DNA from: Curtobacterium sp. ER1/6
GTDB taxonomy: Bacteria; Actinomycetota; Actinomycetes; Actinomycetales; Microbacteriaceae
Direction: 5' to 3'
Assembly (NCBI RefSeq): GCF_001742745.1
Contig: NZ_MJAK01000001.1
Location: forward strand, 310,001 to 374,000
DNA: 64,000 bases
Part shown: one piece after another, positions 45,072 through 53,933 of the stretch
Position numbering within the stretch: position 1 is the stretch's first letter
Layout of the letters: the number at the start of each line of letters is the position of its first letter
The notes under the pieces: generated by a model
What the model saw: the letters and a program-made list of their open reading frames with translations, nothing else
What the model was told of the DNA's origin: nothing
Database searches by the model: none
Made by a program: the position numbers and the translations under genes

Positions 45072-46229
45072 ATGACGATGGGCAACACGTCGGCGTGGAC
45101 GCTGCCGGAGGACCTGCTCGGGCGGATCGCCGGGCGGGCACCGCGGTACGACGCCGAGAACGCCTTCTGCGCGGAGGACCTGGACGAGCTGCGCGCGGCG
45201 GGGTGGCTCCGGATCGGGGTGCCCGTCGAGCGGGGCGGCTCCGGGCTCGGGCTCGCCGCGACGGCTGCGCTGCAGCGGCGGCTCGCGCAGGCCGCACCGG
45301 CGACCGCGCTCGGACTCGGGATGCACCAGGTCTGGGTGCAGGCGGCGCGCGCGGTCGCCGCGCGGGGTGGGGCGTTCCTCCAGACCGTCACCGACCACGC
45401 CGCCGACGACCACCTGCTCGCCTTCGGGGTGAGCGAGCCGGGGAACGACGCCGTCCTGTTCGACTCGTCGACGACGGCGGAGCCGGACGGCGACGGCGGC
45501 TACCGCTTCACCGGGACGAAGGTCTCGACGTCGCTGGCGCCGGCGTGGGACGTGCTGAGCGTCTTCGGCAAGGACACCAGCGCGCCGGAGCCACGGCTCG
45601 TGCACGGCTTCGTGCTCCGCTCCGACGGCGACGTCGAGCACCTCGACGACTGGGACACGCTCGGCATGCGCGCGACGCAGAGCCGGACCACCCGGCTGCA
45701 CGGCGTGCACGTGCCGGCGGACCGGATCGTGCGGGTGCTGCCGGTCGGACCGACCCCGGACCCGCTCGTGTTCGGCGTCTTCGCCGCGTTCGAGCTGCTC
45801 GTGGCGTCGGTGTACGTCGGGATCGCGTCGCGCGCGCTGGAGCTCGCCGTCGCGGCGGTCACCGGTCGCCACGACCGGGACGGGGTGCCGCGGTCGCAGG
45901 ACCCCGACGTCCGCCGCACCGTCGCGGACCTCCGTGGGGCGGTCGACGCGGTGTCCCTGCAGGTGGCGTCCTTGGCACGGTCGGTCGACGAGCAGGACGA
46001 CCTCGGGGCCCGATGGTTCCCGCTGCTCGTCGGGACGAAGGCCCGGACGGTCGACGCCGCGCAGCACGTCGTGGACGAGGCACTCCGGCTCGCCGGGGGT
46101 TCGGCGTACCGGTCGTCGTCCGAGCTCGCGCGGCTCGCGAGGGACGTCCGGGCGGGGCAGTACCACCCGTCGACGCGGGACTCGGCGGCGCGGACGATCG
46201 CCGCGGCGGAGCTCGGCCCACTGGCGTAG
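45072..46229 (+). CDS. Acyl-CoA dehydrogenase family flavoprotein
   Basis: 385 residues with the acyl-CoA dehydrogenase fold. The N-terminal helical domain (about 1-110), the middle beta-domain with FAFGVSEPGND-like (LAFGVSEPGND) and FTGTKVSTSLAPAWD, and the C-terminal helices ending RDVRAGQYHPST can be recognised. The classical catalytic glutamate region is not conserved, as in flavin-dependent monooxygenase or acyl-transferring relatives (DszC/SfnB-like), so the reaction is unclear. Start ATG 45072; ATG 45078 is an alternative. No CoA ligase or ETF genes nearby. Confidence 0.82.
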   Translation: MTMGNTSAWTLPEDLLGRIAGRAPRYDAENAFCAEDLDELRAAGWLRIGVPVERGGSGLGLAATAALQRRLAQAAPATALGLGMHQVWVQAARAVAARGGAFLQTVTDHAADDHLLAFGVSEPGNDAVLFDSSTTAEPDGDGGYRFTGTKVSTSLAPAWDVLSVFGKDTSAPEPRLVHGFVLRSDGDVEHLDDWDTLGMRATQSRTTRLHGVHVPADRIVRVLPVGPTPDPLVFGVFAAFELLVASVYVGIASRALELAVAAVTGRHDRDGVPRSQDPDVRRTVADLRGAVDAVSLQVASLARSVDEQDDLGARWFPLLVGTKARTVDAAQHVVDEALRLAGGSAYRSSSELARLARDVRAGQYHPSTRDSAARTIAAAELGPLA

Positions 46230-46265
46230 CCCGACGCTGTCGGTGGGGCGTGGCATCATCGCCGG

Positions 46266-47516
46266 GTGAGCAAGCAGGACGGACGCAACCGACTGGTCTC
46301 GGACCGTCCCGTCGACGACCGCACGGCGACGGTCCTGCACGTCGACATGGACGCCTTCTTCGCGTCCGTCGAACTGCTCGACCGACCCGACCTCGTCGGC
46401 CTGCCGGTCATCGTCGGGCACGACTCCGACCGCTCGGTCGTCACCGCCGCCACCTACGAGGCCCGGAAGTACGGCGTGAACTCCGCGATGCCGATGGCCG
46501 TCGCCAAGCGCCGGTGCCCGAACGCGGTCATCGTCGAACCGCACTTCGAGAAGTACAGCGCGAAGTCCGCTGCGGTCATGCGCGTGTTCGAGCAGTTCAC
46601 GCCCCGGGTCGAGAAACTCGGGATCGACGAGGCCTTCCTCGACGTGGCCGGCGCACTGCGGCTGTACGGCACCCCGTGGGAGATCGGTCGGGCGATCCGC
46701 GCAGCCGTCCTCGCCGAGACCGGCCTGCACTGCTCGGTGGGCGCCGCGTCCACGAAGTTCGTCGCGAAGCTCGCGTCGAGCCGGTCGAAGCCGGACGGGC
46801 TGCTCGTCGTGCCCGCCGAGCACACCGTGGCGTTCCTGCACCCGCAACCGGTGTCCGCGCTCTGGGGGGTCGGCGGCACCACGCAGGAGAAGCTCGAACG
46901 CCGGGGCATCCGCACCGTCGGGGACCTCGCGCACACCCCGCTGCCGTCGCTCGTCGCCGCACTCGGGCCGGCCGGTGGCCAGCGCCTGCACGACCTGTCG
47001 TGGGGTCGGGACCCACGCGTGGTCGACACGGGCGTCAGCGAGAAGTCGGTCGGGCACGAGGTCACGTTCGGGCGCGACCTCACCGAGCGCGACGACGTCG
47101 CCCGGGAGCTCCTCCGCCTGTCCGACAAGGTGGCCGTGCGCCTGCGCCGGGCCGGCGTGCAGGCCCGCACGGTCGCGCTGAAGGTCCGGTACACCGACTT
47201 CTCGACGCTGACCCGCTCTCGCACGCTCGCAGAGCCGACCGACGTCGCCAAGCGCCTGCACCACGAGGCGGTCGAGCTCTACGACGTCCTGCACCGTCCG
47301 GGCAACCGGATCCGACTCATCGGCGTCCGCGGGGAGAACCTCGTCCCCGCCGCCGCGAGCAACGCGCTGTGGGACGACGACGCGCCGTGGCGCGAGACCG
47401 AGACGACCGTCGACGCGGTCGCCGCACGGTTCGGTGCCGGCGTGCTCCGACCGGCCTCGCTCGTGCGCGGCACGCCCGAGCAGCGCCCACCGCACGCCCG
47501 GCAGGACCCGGCGTGA
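46266..47516 (+). CDS. dinB: DNA polymerase IV (Y-family)
   Basis: 416-residue Y-family translesion polymerase. Catalytic acidic residues Asp27/Asp29 (HVDMDAFFASVE) and Asp121-Glu122 (GIDEAFLDV), the helix-hairpin-helix region GVGGTTQEKL and the little-finger domain are intact. It copies damaged DNA. I see no typical clamp-binding Q-x2-L-x-F motif at the very C-terminus, which ends in a basic Pro-rich tail. Start GTG 46266. The next gene, an SF2 helicase, starts 17 bp later, so a repair link is possible. Confidence 0.93.
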   Translation: MSKQDGRNRLVSDRPVDDRTATVLHVDMDAFFASVELLDRPDLVGLPVIVGHDSDRSVVTAATYEARKYGVNSAMPMAVAKRRCPNAVIVEPHFEKYSAKSAAVMRVFEQFTPRVEKLGIDEAFLDVAGALRLYGTPWEIGRAIRAAVLAETGLHCSVGAASTKFVAKLASSRSKPDGLLVVPAEHTVAFLHPQPVSALWGVGGTTQEKLERRGIRTVGDLAHTPLPSLVAALGPAGGQRLHDLSWGRDPRVVDTGVSEKSVGHEVTFGRDLTERDDVARELLRLSDKVAVRLRRAGVQARTVALKVRYTDFSTLTRSRTLAEPTDVAKRLHHEAVELYDVLHRPGNRIRLIGVRGENLVPAAASNALWDDDAPWRETETTVDAVAARFGAGVLRPASLVRGTPEQRPPHARQDPA

Positions 47517-47519
47517 CGG

Positions 47520-47525
47520 TAGGAT
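47520..47525 (+). promoter_or_regulatory. Candidate -10 box of the SF2 helicase gene (leaderless)
   Basis: TAGGAT, 8 nt before GTG 47534. Confidence 0.45.
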
Positions 47526-47533
47526 CTCGTGCA

Positions 47534-49480
47534 GTGAGCGCAGCGGAGTACGACGACCAGCAGCAGCCCGCGACGCTGTGGGACGAGGGTCCCGGGCGCG
47601 GCGCGGACGGTGCCGGACAGCGGTCCGCGGACGGACCGGAGTCGGTCGCCGAGGGCACCGCCCGCCCCCACGACGAGGCCGTGCAGCAGGCGGAGAACGC
47701 CGGCAACGCGGCGGCCGAGCACCTGTCCCCGGCGTTCCCCGAGCGAGCCGCCTGGGGCACCGCGTCGAAGCTCCGCGCATGGCAGGTCGAGGCGCTGACG
47801 AAGTACTTCGAGACCGAGCCGCGCGACTTCCTGGCGGCCGCGACCCCGGGCGCCGGCAAGACCACGTTCGCGCTCCGCCTCGCCACCGAGCTCCTCGCCC
47901 GTGGCACGGTCGACCGCATCGTGGTCGTCGCGCCGACCGAGCACCTGAAGCGCCAGTGGGCCGACTCCGCCGACCGGGTGGGCATCCGCATCGACCCGAT
48001 GTTCAAGAACGGCGACGGCATGTACGGCCGGCACTACCAGGGCGTCGCGATCACGTACGCCCAGGTCGGCATGAACCCCGAGGTGCACCAGAAGATCACC
48101 GAGGGCGGCCGCACGCTCGTCATCCTCGACGAGGTCCACCACGGCGGCGACGCGCTCACCTGGGGCGACGGCATCCGCGAGGCGTTCACGAAGGCCACCC
48201 GTCGGCTCTCGCTGTCCGGCACGCCCTTCCGCTCCGACACGTCGCCGATCCCGTTCGTGCAGTACGCCCCCGACGAGCAGGGCATCCGCACCTCGATCTC
48301 CGACTACAACTACGGCTACGGCCGGGCGCTCAAGGACGGCGTCGTCCGCCCGGTGCTCTTCATGGCCTACGCCGGTCAGATGCGCTGGAAGACGCGGATG
48401 GGCGACGAGATGTCGGCGTCCCTCGGCGAGCAGGTGACGAAGGACATCACCGCCCAGGCCTGGCGCACGGCCCTGTCGCCCGAGGGCGAGTGGATGCCCG
48501 CCGTGCTGTCCGCCGCCGACAAGCGCCTGACCGAGGTGCGCCGCGGGGTGCCGGACGCGGGCGGGCTCGTCATCGCCACCGACACGACCACCGCCCGGGC
48601 GTACGCGCGCATCCTGCAGCAGATCACCGGCGAGCGGCCCACGGTCGTGCTGTCGGACGAGGCCGCCGCGTCGAGCCGCATCCAGGCGTACGCCGAGGAC
48701 ACCTCGCGCTGGATGGTCGCCGTCCGCATGGTGTCCGAGGGCGTCGACGTCCCGCGGCTCTGCGTCGGCGTGTACGCCACGAGCGCCAGCACACCGCTGT
48801 TCTTCGCGCAGGTGATCGGCCGCTTCGTGCGCGCCCGGCGCCGCGGCGAGACGGCGAGCGTGTTCCTGCCGAGCGTGCCGAACCTCATGGCGCTGGCCGC
48901 GTCGCTCGAACTCGAACGGGACCACGCCCTCGACCGGCCGAAGGACGCCGACGACGGGATGTACAACCCCGAGGACGCCATGGTCGCCGAGGCGAACAAG
49001 GAGGACCGGGCCTCGGAGAGCCTGCTCGAGGTGCAGCCCTTCGAGGCGCTCGACTCGCAGGCCTCGTTCGACCGGGTGCTCTACGACGGCGGCGAGTTCG
49101 GCACCGGGGGAGAGGTGGGCTCGCTCGAGGAGCTCGACTTCATCGGCATCCCGGGGCTCCTCGAACCCGACCAGGTACGCGACCTCCTCCGTGCACGACA
49201 GGCGACCCAGGCCAAGCGTTCGAAGGGCCGCACCGCCAAGGACGGCCTGCCGAAGCCGAAGGAGGACGTCGACCGACCGATGTACCAGACGATCAAGGAG
49301 CAGCGCACCGAGCTCGCGCGGCTCGTGTCGATCTGGTCGCGCCACTCGAACGAGCCGCACGGCGCGATCCACGCCGAGCTCCGACGGATCAGCGGCGGTC
49401 CGGCCGTGGCGCAGGCGAGCATCGAGCAGATCCAGAAGCGCATCGACGTGCTGCGCTCCCGCATCGGCGGACGCCGGTAG
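47534..49480 (+). CDS. Superfamily 2 DEAD/DEAH-box helicase
   Basis: 648 residues. An acidic, disordered N-terminus (about 1-75), then a RecA-like domain with a Q-motif-like LRAWQVEAL (80-88), Walker A TPGAGKTT (104-111), DEVHH (199-203) and SGTPFRSD (228-235). The second RecA domain has VSEGVDVPRLCVGVYATSAS-like motif V (about 397-416) and the arginine motif QVIGRFVRARR. A 200-residue C-terminal extension of unknown function follows. Conserved in actinobacteria without a known job. Start GTG 47534; the open frame upstream overlaps other genes and is shadow. Confidence 0.88.
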   Translation: MSAAEYDDQQQPATLWDEGPGRGADGAGQRSADGPESVAEGTARPHDEAVQQAENAGNAAAEHLSPAFPERAAWGTASKLRAWQVEALTKYFETEPRDFLAAATPGAGKTTFALRLATELLARGTVDRIVVVAPTEHLKRQWADSADRVGIRIDPMFKNGDGMYGRHYQGVAITYAQVGMNPEVHQKITEGGRTLVILDEVHHGGDALTWGDGIREAFTKATRRLSLSGTPFRSDTSPIPFVQYAPDEQGIRTSISDYNYGYGRALKDGVVRPVLFMAYAGQMRWKTRMGDEMSASLGEQVTKDITAQAWRTALSPEGEWMPAVLSAADKRLTEVRRGVPDAGGLVIATDTTTARAYARILQQITGERPTVVLSDEAAASSRIQAYAEDTSRWMVAVRMVSEGVDVPRLCVGVYATSASTPLFFAQVIGRFVRARRRGETASVFLPSVPNLMALAASLELERDHALDRPKDADDGMYNPEDAMVAEANKEDRASESLLEVQPFEALDSQASFDRVLYDGGEFGTGGEVGSLEELDFIGIPGLLEPDQVRDLLRARQATQAKRSKGRTAKDGLPKPKEDVDRPMYQTIKEQRTELARLVSIWSRHSNEPHGAIHAELRRISGGPAVAQASIEQIQKRIDVLRSRIGGRR

Positions 49481-49489
49481 GCGCGCGAC

Positions 49490-49696
49490 GTGCTCGACCC
49501 CGTGGACGACCGCACCTGGTACGTCCGGCGCGACGCCGAGGCGTCACCCGAGGCCATCGTCGACCGGTTCGGCGGCGGCTACCGGCTGCGCGCGTTCTCC
49601 CTGACGGAGTCCCGTCGGACGCAGCACGGGGTGTACACCGGTCCCGAACTCGCCGAGACCGCGTGGTGGCGTCTGCGCGACCGCCCGCGCGGCTGA
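49490..49696 (+). CDS. Small hypothetical protein downstream of the helicase
   Basis: 68 residues, not recognised. It is compact and rich in Arg, Asp, Tyr and Trp (TWYVRRDAE, TAWWRLRDRP), without membrane segment or cysteine. Start GTG 49490, 9 bp after the helicase stop, so it would be co-transcribed. Codon use looks coding (GC in third positions). No shorter or longer frame fits better. Confidence 0.55.
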   Translation: MLDPVDDRTWYVRRDAEASPEAIVDRFGGGYRLRAFSLTESRRTQHGVYTGPELAETAWWRLRDRPRG

Positions 49697-49719
49697 TGAC
49701 ACCGGGGGCCAAAGTCCGG

Positions 49720-49725
49720 TAGACC
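49720..49725 (+). promoter_or_regulatory. Candidate -10 box of ndh (leaderless)
   Basis: TAGACC, 6 nt before ATG 49732. The last base is C instead of T. Confidence 0.4.
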
Positions 49726-49731
49726 GGACGC

Positions 49732-51060
49732 ATGGCAGACTCGATCCCTCACGTCCTCGTCCTCGGCGGCGGTTCCGCTGGCTACACCACCGTCAAGCAG
49801 CTGCAGAAGCACGCCGCCACCGTGCCGATGCGCATCACGCTCGTGGACCAGAACACGTACTACACGTACCTGCCGTTCCTGCCCGAGGTCGCCGGTGGGC
49901 ACATCGCCCCGAAGGACGTCACCTTCGAGCTGCGTCGTGCGCTCAAGAAGACCCGCGTCATCCAGGGCAAGGTGACGGGCATCTCGTCGAAGGACAAGAC
50001 CGTCTCGATCGCCACGGCCGGCGGCGACGACCGCACCCTCGGCTACGACCAGCTCGTCGTCGCGCTCGGGTCGGTCACGCGCACCTTCCCGACCCCGGGC
50101 CTCGACGAGGTCGGCGTCGGCTTCAAGACCGTGGAGGAGGCCGCCTACGTCCGCGCGAAGCTGCTCGACAACATCGCGAAGGCCGCGGCGACGCGTGACG
50201 AGGACGAGCGTCGTCGCCTGCTCACCAGCATCTTCGTCGGCGGTGGCTACACCGGTGTCGAGGCGATCGGCGAGCTGTTCGACGTGTCGCAGGCCGCCAT
50301 CGCCACCTACCCGTCGCTCGCGGGCGAGCAGCCGCGCTGGGTCCTCATCGACGCGCTGGACCGCGTCGCGCCGGAGGTCGGCCCCGAGCTGTCGAAGTGG
50401 ACCCTCGAGTCGCTCCGTGCCCGCGGCATCGACGTCCGCCTGAAGACCACCATGCCGAGCTGCGAGGGCGGCGTCGTCAAGCTCTCCGACGGCGACGAGT
50501 TCGCCACCGGCCTGCTCGTCTGGACCGCCGGCGTCAAGCCGAACCCGCTCCTCGACGCGACCGACCTGCCGCGCGGCCCGAAGGGGCACCTCGCCGCGAA
50601 CGCGAAGCTCCAGGTCGAGGCCGAGGACACGCACGAGGTCGTCCCGGGCGTCTGGGGCCTCGGCGACGTCGCGCAGGTCCCCGACCTGACGGCCGAGAAG
50701 CAGCCGGCGTACTACCCGCCGAACGCGCAGAACGCCGTCCGTCAGGCCGTCGTCGCCGCGGACAACGTGGTGGCCTCGATCACCGGCAAGCCGCTCGAGG
50801 AGTACCGCCACCCGTCGATCGGCACCGTCGCGTCGTACGGTGTCGGCAAGGGCGCGGCGAACATCAAGGGCGTCAAGATGACGAACCTGCTCGCCTGGCT
50901 CGCCCACCGCTCGTACCACGTCTACGCGATGCCGACCCTCAACCGGAAGGTCCGGATCGTCATCGGCTGGATCACCGGCGCGGTGTCCGGTCGCGACGCG
51001 ACCTCGCTCATCAAGGAGACCGACCCGCGACGCAACTTCGTCGAGGCCTCCAAGAGCTGA
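49732..51060 (+). CDS. ndh: Type II NADH dehydrogenase (NDH-2)
   Basis: 442-residue flavoprotein that passes electrons from NADH to quinone without pumping protons. The FAD motif GGGSAGYTTVKQL (12-24), the NADH-binding GGGYTGVEAIGEL and the second FAD segment GVWGLGDVAQVPD are present. The C-terminal amphipathic part with a hydrophobic stretch anchors it to the membrane. A full respiratory feed to the haem-A oxidase served by ctaA, ctaB and SURF1. Start ATG 49732 fits the family N-terminus. Followed by a perfect 48-bp palindrome. Confidence 0.93.
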   Translation: MADSIPHVLVLGGGSAGYTTVKQLQKHAATVPMRITLVDQNTYYTYLPFLPEVAGGHIAPKDVTFELRRALKKTRVIQGKVTGISSKDKTVSIATAGGDDRTLGYDQLVVALGSVTRTFPTPGLDEVGVGFKTVEEAAYVRAKLLDNIAKAAATRDEDERRRLLTSIFVGGGYTGVEAIGELFDVSQAAIATYPSLAGEQPRWVLIDALDRVAPEVGPELSKWTLESLRARGIDVRLKTTMPSCEGGVVKLSDGDEFATGLLVWTAGVKPNPLLDATDLPRGPKGHLAANAKLQVEAEDTHEVVPGVWGLGDVAQVPDLTAEKQPAYYPPNAQNAVRQAVVAADNVVASITGKPLEEYRHPSIGTVASYGVGKGAANIKGVKMTNLLAWLAHRSYHVYAMPTLNRKVRIVIGWITGAVSGRDATSLIKETDPRRNFVEASKS

Positions 51061-51071
51061 CGTCACCACCT

Positions 51072-51119
51072 GACGGACGGGAGGCGCGGTGCCGGCTGGC
51101 ACCGCGCCTCCCGTCCGTC
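51072..51119. repeat. Intergenic palindrome, 48-bp family, copy after ndh
   Basis: Near-perfect 22-base arms (GACGGACGGGAGGCGCGGTG...), loop GGCT, 11 bp past the ndh stop. Confidence 0.88.
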
Positions 51120-51200
51120 CACGGGTCGCGCGCGAGCGCCCGGTGCGGCAGACTGACCCCCTCGGTGCGCGAGCACGGAGGTCCCCGAGGACGGTCCTGC

Positions 51201-52688
51201 GTGCACGACACCACCCCCTGCCCCCGCTGCGGCGCGCGTCGCGACGACACGGTGCACCGCTGCCCCGCCGCCGCCGACGTGCTCGGTCTGCCGCCGGCCG
51301 CCCTGCGCGTGCTCGAGGTCCTGTCGGCCGTCGGACGCCCGGTCGTCGTCGGCGGCACCGTGCGGGATGCCCTGCTGCGGGAGGCGGGTGTCGCCCTCCC
51401 CGCGGCCACCGGACCCGACGTCGACGTCGAACTGCACGGCGCTCCGGGCACGGAGGTGGTGGTCGACGCGCTCCGGCGTGCCGGCGCCGTCGTCGTGACC
51501 GTCGGCGCGCAGTTCGCGGTGTGCAAGGTGCTGCTGGACGCGACGCACCTCGACGTCGCGGTCGTCCCCGGGGCGGTCGTCGACGACCCGGCCCTCGACC
51601 GCGCCGTCGCGGTCGCCTCCCGGCACCGCGACCTGACCGTCAACGCCGTCGCCTGGGATCCCGCACGAGGTGTCTTCCTCGACGCCGACCACGGGATCGA
51701 CGACGCGCGGGACCGGGTGCTCCGGCACGCGTCCGACGCGTTCGGCGACGACCCGCTGCGGGTGCTCCGCGTCGTCCGGTTCGTCGCGCGGTACGGCTTC
51801 TCGGTGCACCCCGACACCGTCCGGCTCGCGCGGGCTCTGAGCGACCGGTGGGACACGATCGCGCACGAGCGGCTCTGGCCCGAGGTCCGGCGCCTCACCG
51901 AGGGGGACCACCTGTCCGCCGCGCTCGACGTCCTGCACGCGACGGACTGGGAACGGCACCTGCCGGAGCTGGCCGCGGTCCGCGACGTTCCGCAGGACCC
52001 CACCTGGCACCCGGAGGGGCCCGTGCACGTGCACAGCGGCCTCGCTGCCGACGCAGCAGCCCGGGCCTGCCGGGCGTCCGGGGCCGCCGGTGACCGACGT
52101 GTCGTCGTGGTGCTCGCGGCACTGCTGCACGACCTCGGCAAGGCGGGTGACGGGACGCAGCGGGTCGTCGACGCCGACGGGTCGGTCCGCATCCGCAGTA
52201 TCGGGCACGAGGTGGCCGGGGCCGTCGCCGCGGCCGCCCTGCTCCGTCGCCTGGGTGCGCCGCGCTCGGTGGTCCGGGAGGTCGCGGTACTGGTCCGCGA
52301 ACACATGGTGACGCACTCCACCCACGGCGCCCCACCGTCGCTCCCGGCCGCTCGCCGACTCCTGCGGCGGCTCGGTGGGGCGGTCGCGACCGCGGAGGCG
52401 TGGGCGCTCGTCTGCGAGGCGGACTCGCGGGGCCGGGGCCCGGCTGCGAGCAGCAGCGCGGCCGGGGCGTGGCTCGACGTGCTGCGGAGCGACCAGGTGT
52501 CGGGGCGTCGGACGGGCTTCGTGACCGGGCGCGACCTCGTCGACGCCGGACTCGCTCCGGGGCCGCGGTTCCGCGCGCTCCTGGCCGAGGCGGCCGAGGC
52601 ACAGGACGACGGGGTGTTCGACGACGCGGCGTCCGGGCGGCGCTGGCTGGCGGCTCGCCTGGCGGAGGCGACCCCGGCCGGGGACTGA
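51201..52688 (+). CDS. CCA tRNA nucleotidyltransferase-like protein with HD domain
   Basis: 495 residues. A short N-terminal Cys cluster (Cys8-x2-Cys11 and Cys22) may bind zinc. The nucleotidyltransferase head has GGTVRDALL (about 50-58) and the metal site DVDVEL; then the RHASDAFGDDPLRVLR-like neck and an HD domain (about 300-420) with the ALLHDLGKAGDG motif. Class II CCA-adding enzymes and poly(A) polymerases look like this. Whether it adds CCA or is a second, specialised copy cannot be told here. Start GTG 51201; a 140-bp gap with a palindrome separates it from ndh. Confidence 0.85.
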   Translation: MHDTTPCPRCGARRDDTVHRCPAAADVLGLPPAALRVLEVLSAVGRPVVVGGTVRDALLREAGVALPAATGPDVDVELHGAPGTEVVVDALRRAGAVVVTVGAQFAVCKVLLDATHLDVAVVPGAVVDDPALDRAVAVASRHRDLTVNAVAWDPARGVFLDADHGIDDARDRVLRHASDAFGDDPLRVLRVVRFVARYGFSVHPDTVRLARALSDRWDTIAHERLWPEVRRLTEGDHLSAALDVLHATDWERHLPELAAVRDVPQDPTWHPEGPVHVHSGLAADAAARACRASGAAGDRRVVVVLAALLHDLGKAGDGTQRVVDADGSVRIRSIGHEVAGAVAAAALLRRLGAPRSVVREVAVLVREHMVTHSTHGAPPSLPAARRLLRRLGGAVATAEAWALVCEADSRGRGPAASSSAAGAWLDVLRSDQVSGRRTGFVTGRDLVDAGLAPGPRFRALLAEAAEAQDDGVFDDAASGRRWLAARLAEATPAGD

Positions 52689-52782
52689 CTCGCGGAGGCA
52701 CGGATTGGACGCCGTGCGCGGACCTGGAACGGCACGCACGTGGCGTCGGTGAGCGTGGACGGCACGAGCGAGAGGAGCGCCC

Positions 52783-53922
52783 ATGCGCGCCATGACCTAC
52801 CGCGGGCCCTACCGGGTCCGCGTCGAGGAGAAGCCGGACCCCCGGATCGAGCACCCGAACGACGCCGTCGTGCGGGTCGAACGGGCCGCGATCTGCGGGT
52901 CGGACCTGCACCTGTACCACGGCATGATGCCGGACACCCGGATCGGGCACACGTTCGGCCACGAGTTCATCGGCGTCGTCGAGCAGGTCGGGTCGTCGGT
53001 CCAGAACCTGGCCGTGGGCGACCGCGTGATGGTGCCGTTCCACATCTCCTGCGGCAGCTGCTGGTTCTGCGCGCGGGGCCTGTTCACGAACTGCCACAAC
53101 GTCAACCCGAACGCCACCGCGGTCGGTGGGATCTTCGGCTACTCGCACACCACGGGCGGCTACGACGGCGGGCAGGCGGAACGCGTGCGCGTGCCGTTCG
53201 CCGACGTCGGACCGCAGGTGATCCCCGACTGGCTCGACCCGGACGACGCCCTGATGATGACGGACGCGCTCGGCACCGGGTACTTCGGTGCGCAGCTGGC
53301 GTCGATCACCGAGGGCGACACCGTCGTCGTGCTGGGCGCCGGACCGGTCGGGTTGTACGCGGCGAAGTCAGCGTGGTTCATGGGGGCCGGCCGGGTGATC
53401 GTCGTCGACCAGCTGGAGTACCGGCTCGAGAAGGCACGGACGTTCGCCCACGCGGAGACGATCAACTTCGCCGAGGTGGACGACGTCGTGGTCGAGATGA
53501 AGCAGCAGACCGACTTCCTCGGCGCGGACAGCGTGATCGACGCCGTCGGGGCCGAGGCGGACGGCAACTTCACGCAGCAGCTCACCAGCGCGAAGCTGAA
53601 GCTGCAGGGCGGGTCGCCGACGGCGCTGAACTGGGCCATCGACGGCGTCCGGAAGGGCGGCACGGTGTCCGCCATGGGTGCCTACGGCCCGATCCCGAAC
53701 GCGGTGAAGTTCGGCGACGCGATGAACAAGGGCGTCACCATCCACATGAACCAGGCGCCGGTGAAGCGCCAGTGGCCGCGGCTCCTGGAGCACATCCAGG
53801 CGGGTCACCTCAAGCCGAGCGAGATCATCACGCACCGGATCCCGCTGGAGCACATCGACGAGGCGTACCACCTGTTCTCGGCCAAGCTCGACGACTGCAT
53901 CAAGACGGTGATCGTGCCGTGA
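52783..53922 (+). CDS. Zinc-dependent alcohol dehydrogenase (MDR family)
   Basis: 379-residue medium-chain dehydrogenase. Catalytic zinc ligands Cys38 (AAICGSDLH) and His60-Glu61 (FGHEF), and structural zinc cysteines Cys90, Cys93, Cys96 and Cys104. The NAD motif is LGAGPVGLYAAK. It resembles glutathione-independent formaldehyde-dehydrogenase/threonine-dehydrogenase relatives of soil bacteria; the substrate is unknown. Start ATG 52783 with GAGAGGAGCGCC upstream, a strong ribosome-binding site. The next gene starts 11 bp later. Confidence 0.9.
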   Translation: MRAMTYRGPYRVRVEEKPDPRIEHPNDAVVRVERAAICGSDLHLYHGMMPDTRIGHTFGHEFIGVVEQVGSSVQNLAVGDRVMVPFHISCGSCWFCARGLFTNCHNVNPNATAVGGIFGYSHTTGGYDGGQAERVRVPFADVGPQVIPDWLDPDDALMMTDALGTGYFGAQLASITEGDTVVVLGAGPVGLYAAKSAWFMGAGRVIVVDQLEYRLEKARTFAHAETINFAEVDDVVVEMKQQTDFLGADSVIDAVGAEADGNFTQQLTSAKLKLQGGSPTALNWAIDGVRKGGTVSAMGAYGPIPNAVKFGDAMNKGVTIHMNQAPVKRQWPRLLEHIQAGHLKPSEIITHRIPLEHIDEAYHLFSAKLDDCIKTVIVP

Positions 53923-53933
53923 AGGAGGGACCC

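Noticed and set aside
45095..47533. Extension of the helicase frame back through the acyl-CoA dehydrogenase and dinB genes
   Set aside because: The added 800 residues are out-of-frame shadow. The real start is GTG 47534, where conserved sequence and a -10 box begin.
47534..49696. Helicase as core of a new defence system
   Set aside because: It sits beside dinB in an ordinary chromosomal setting with no nuclease, methylase or mobile-element signs; evidence is not sufficient.
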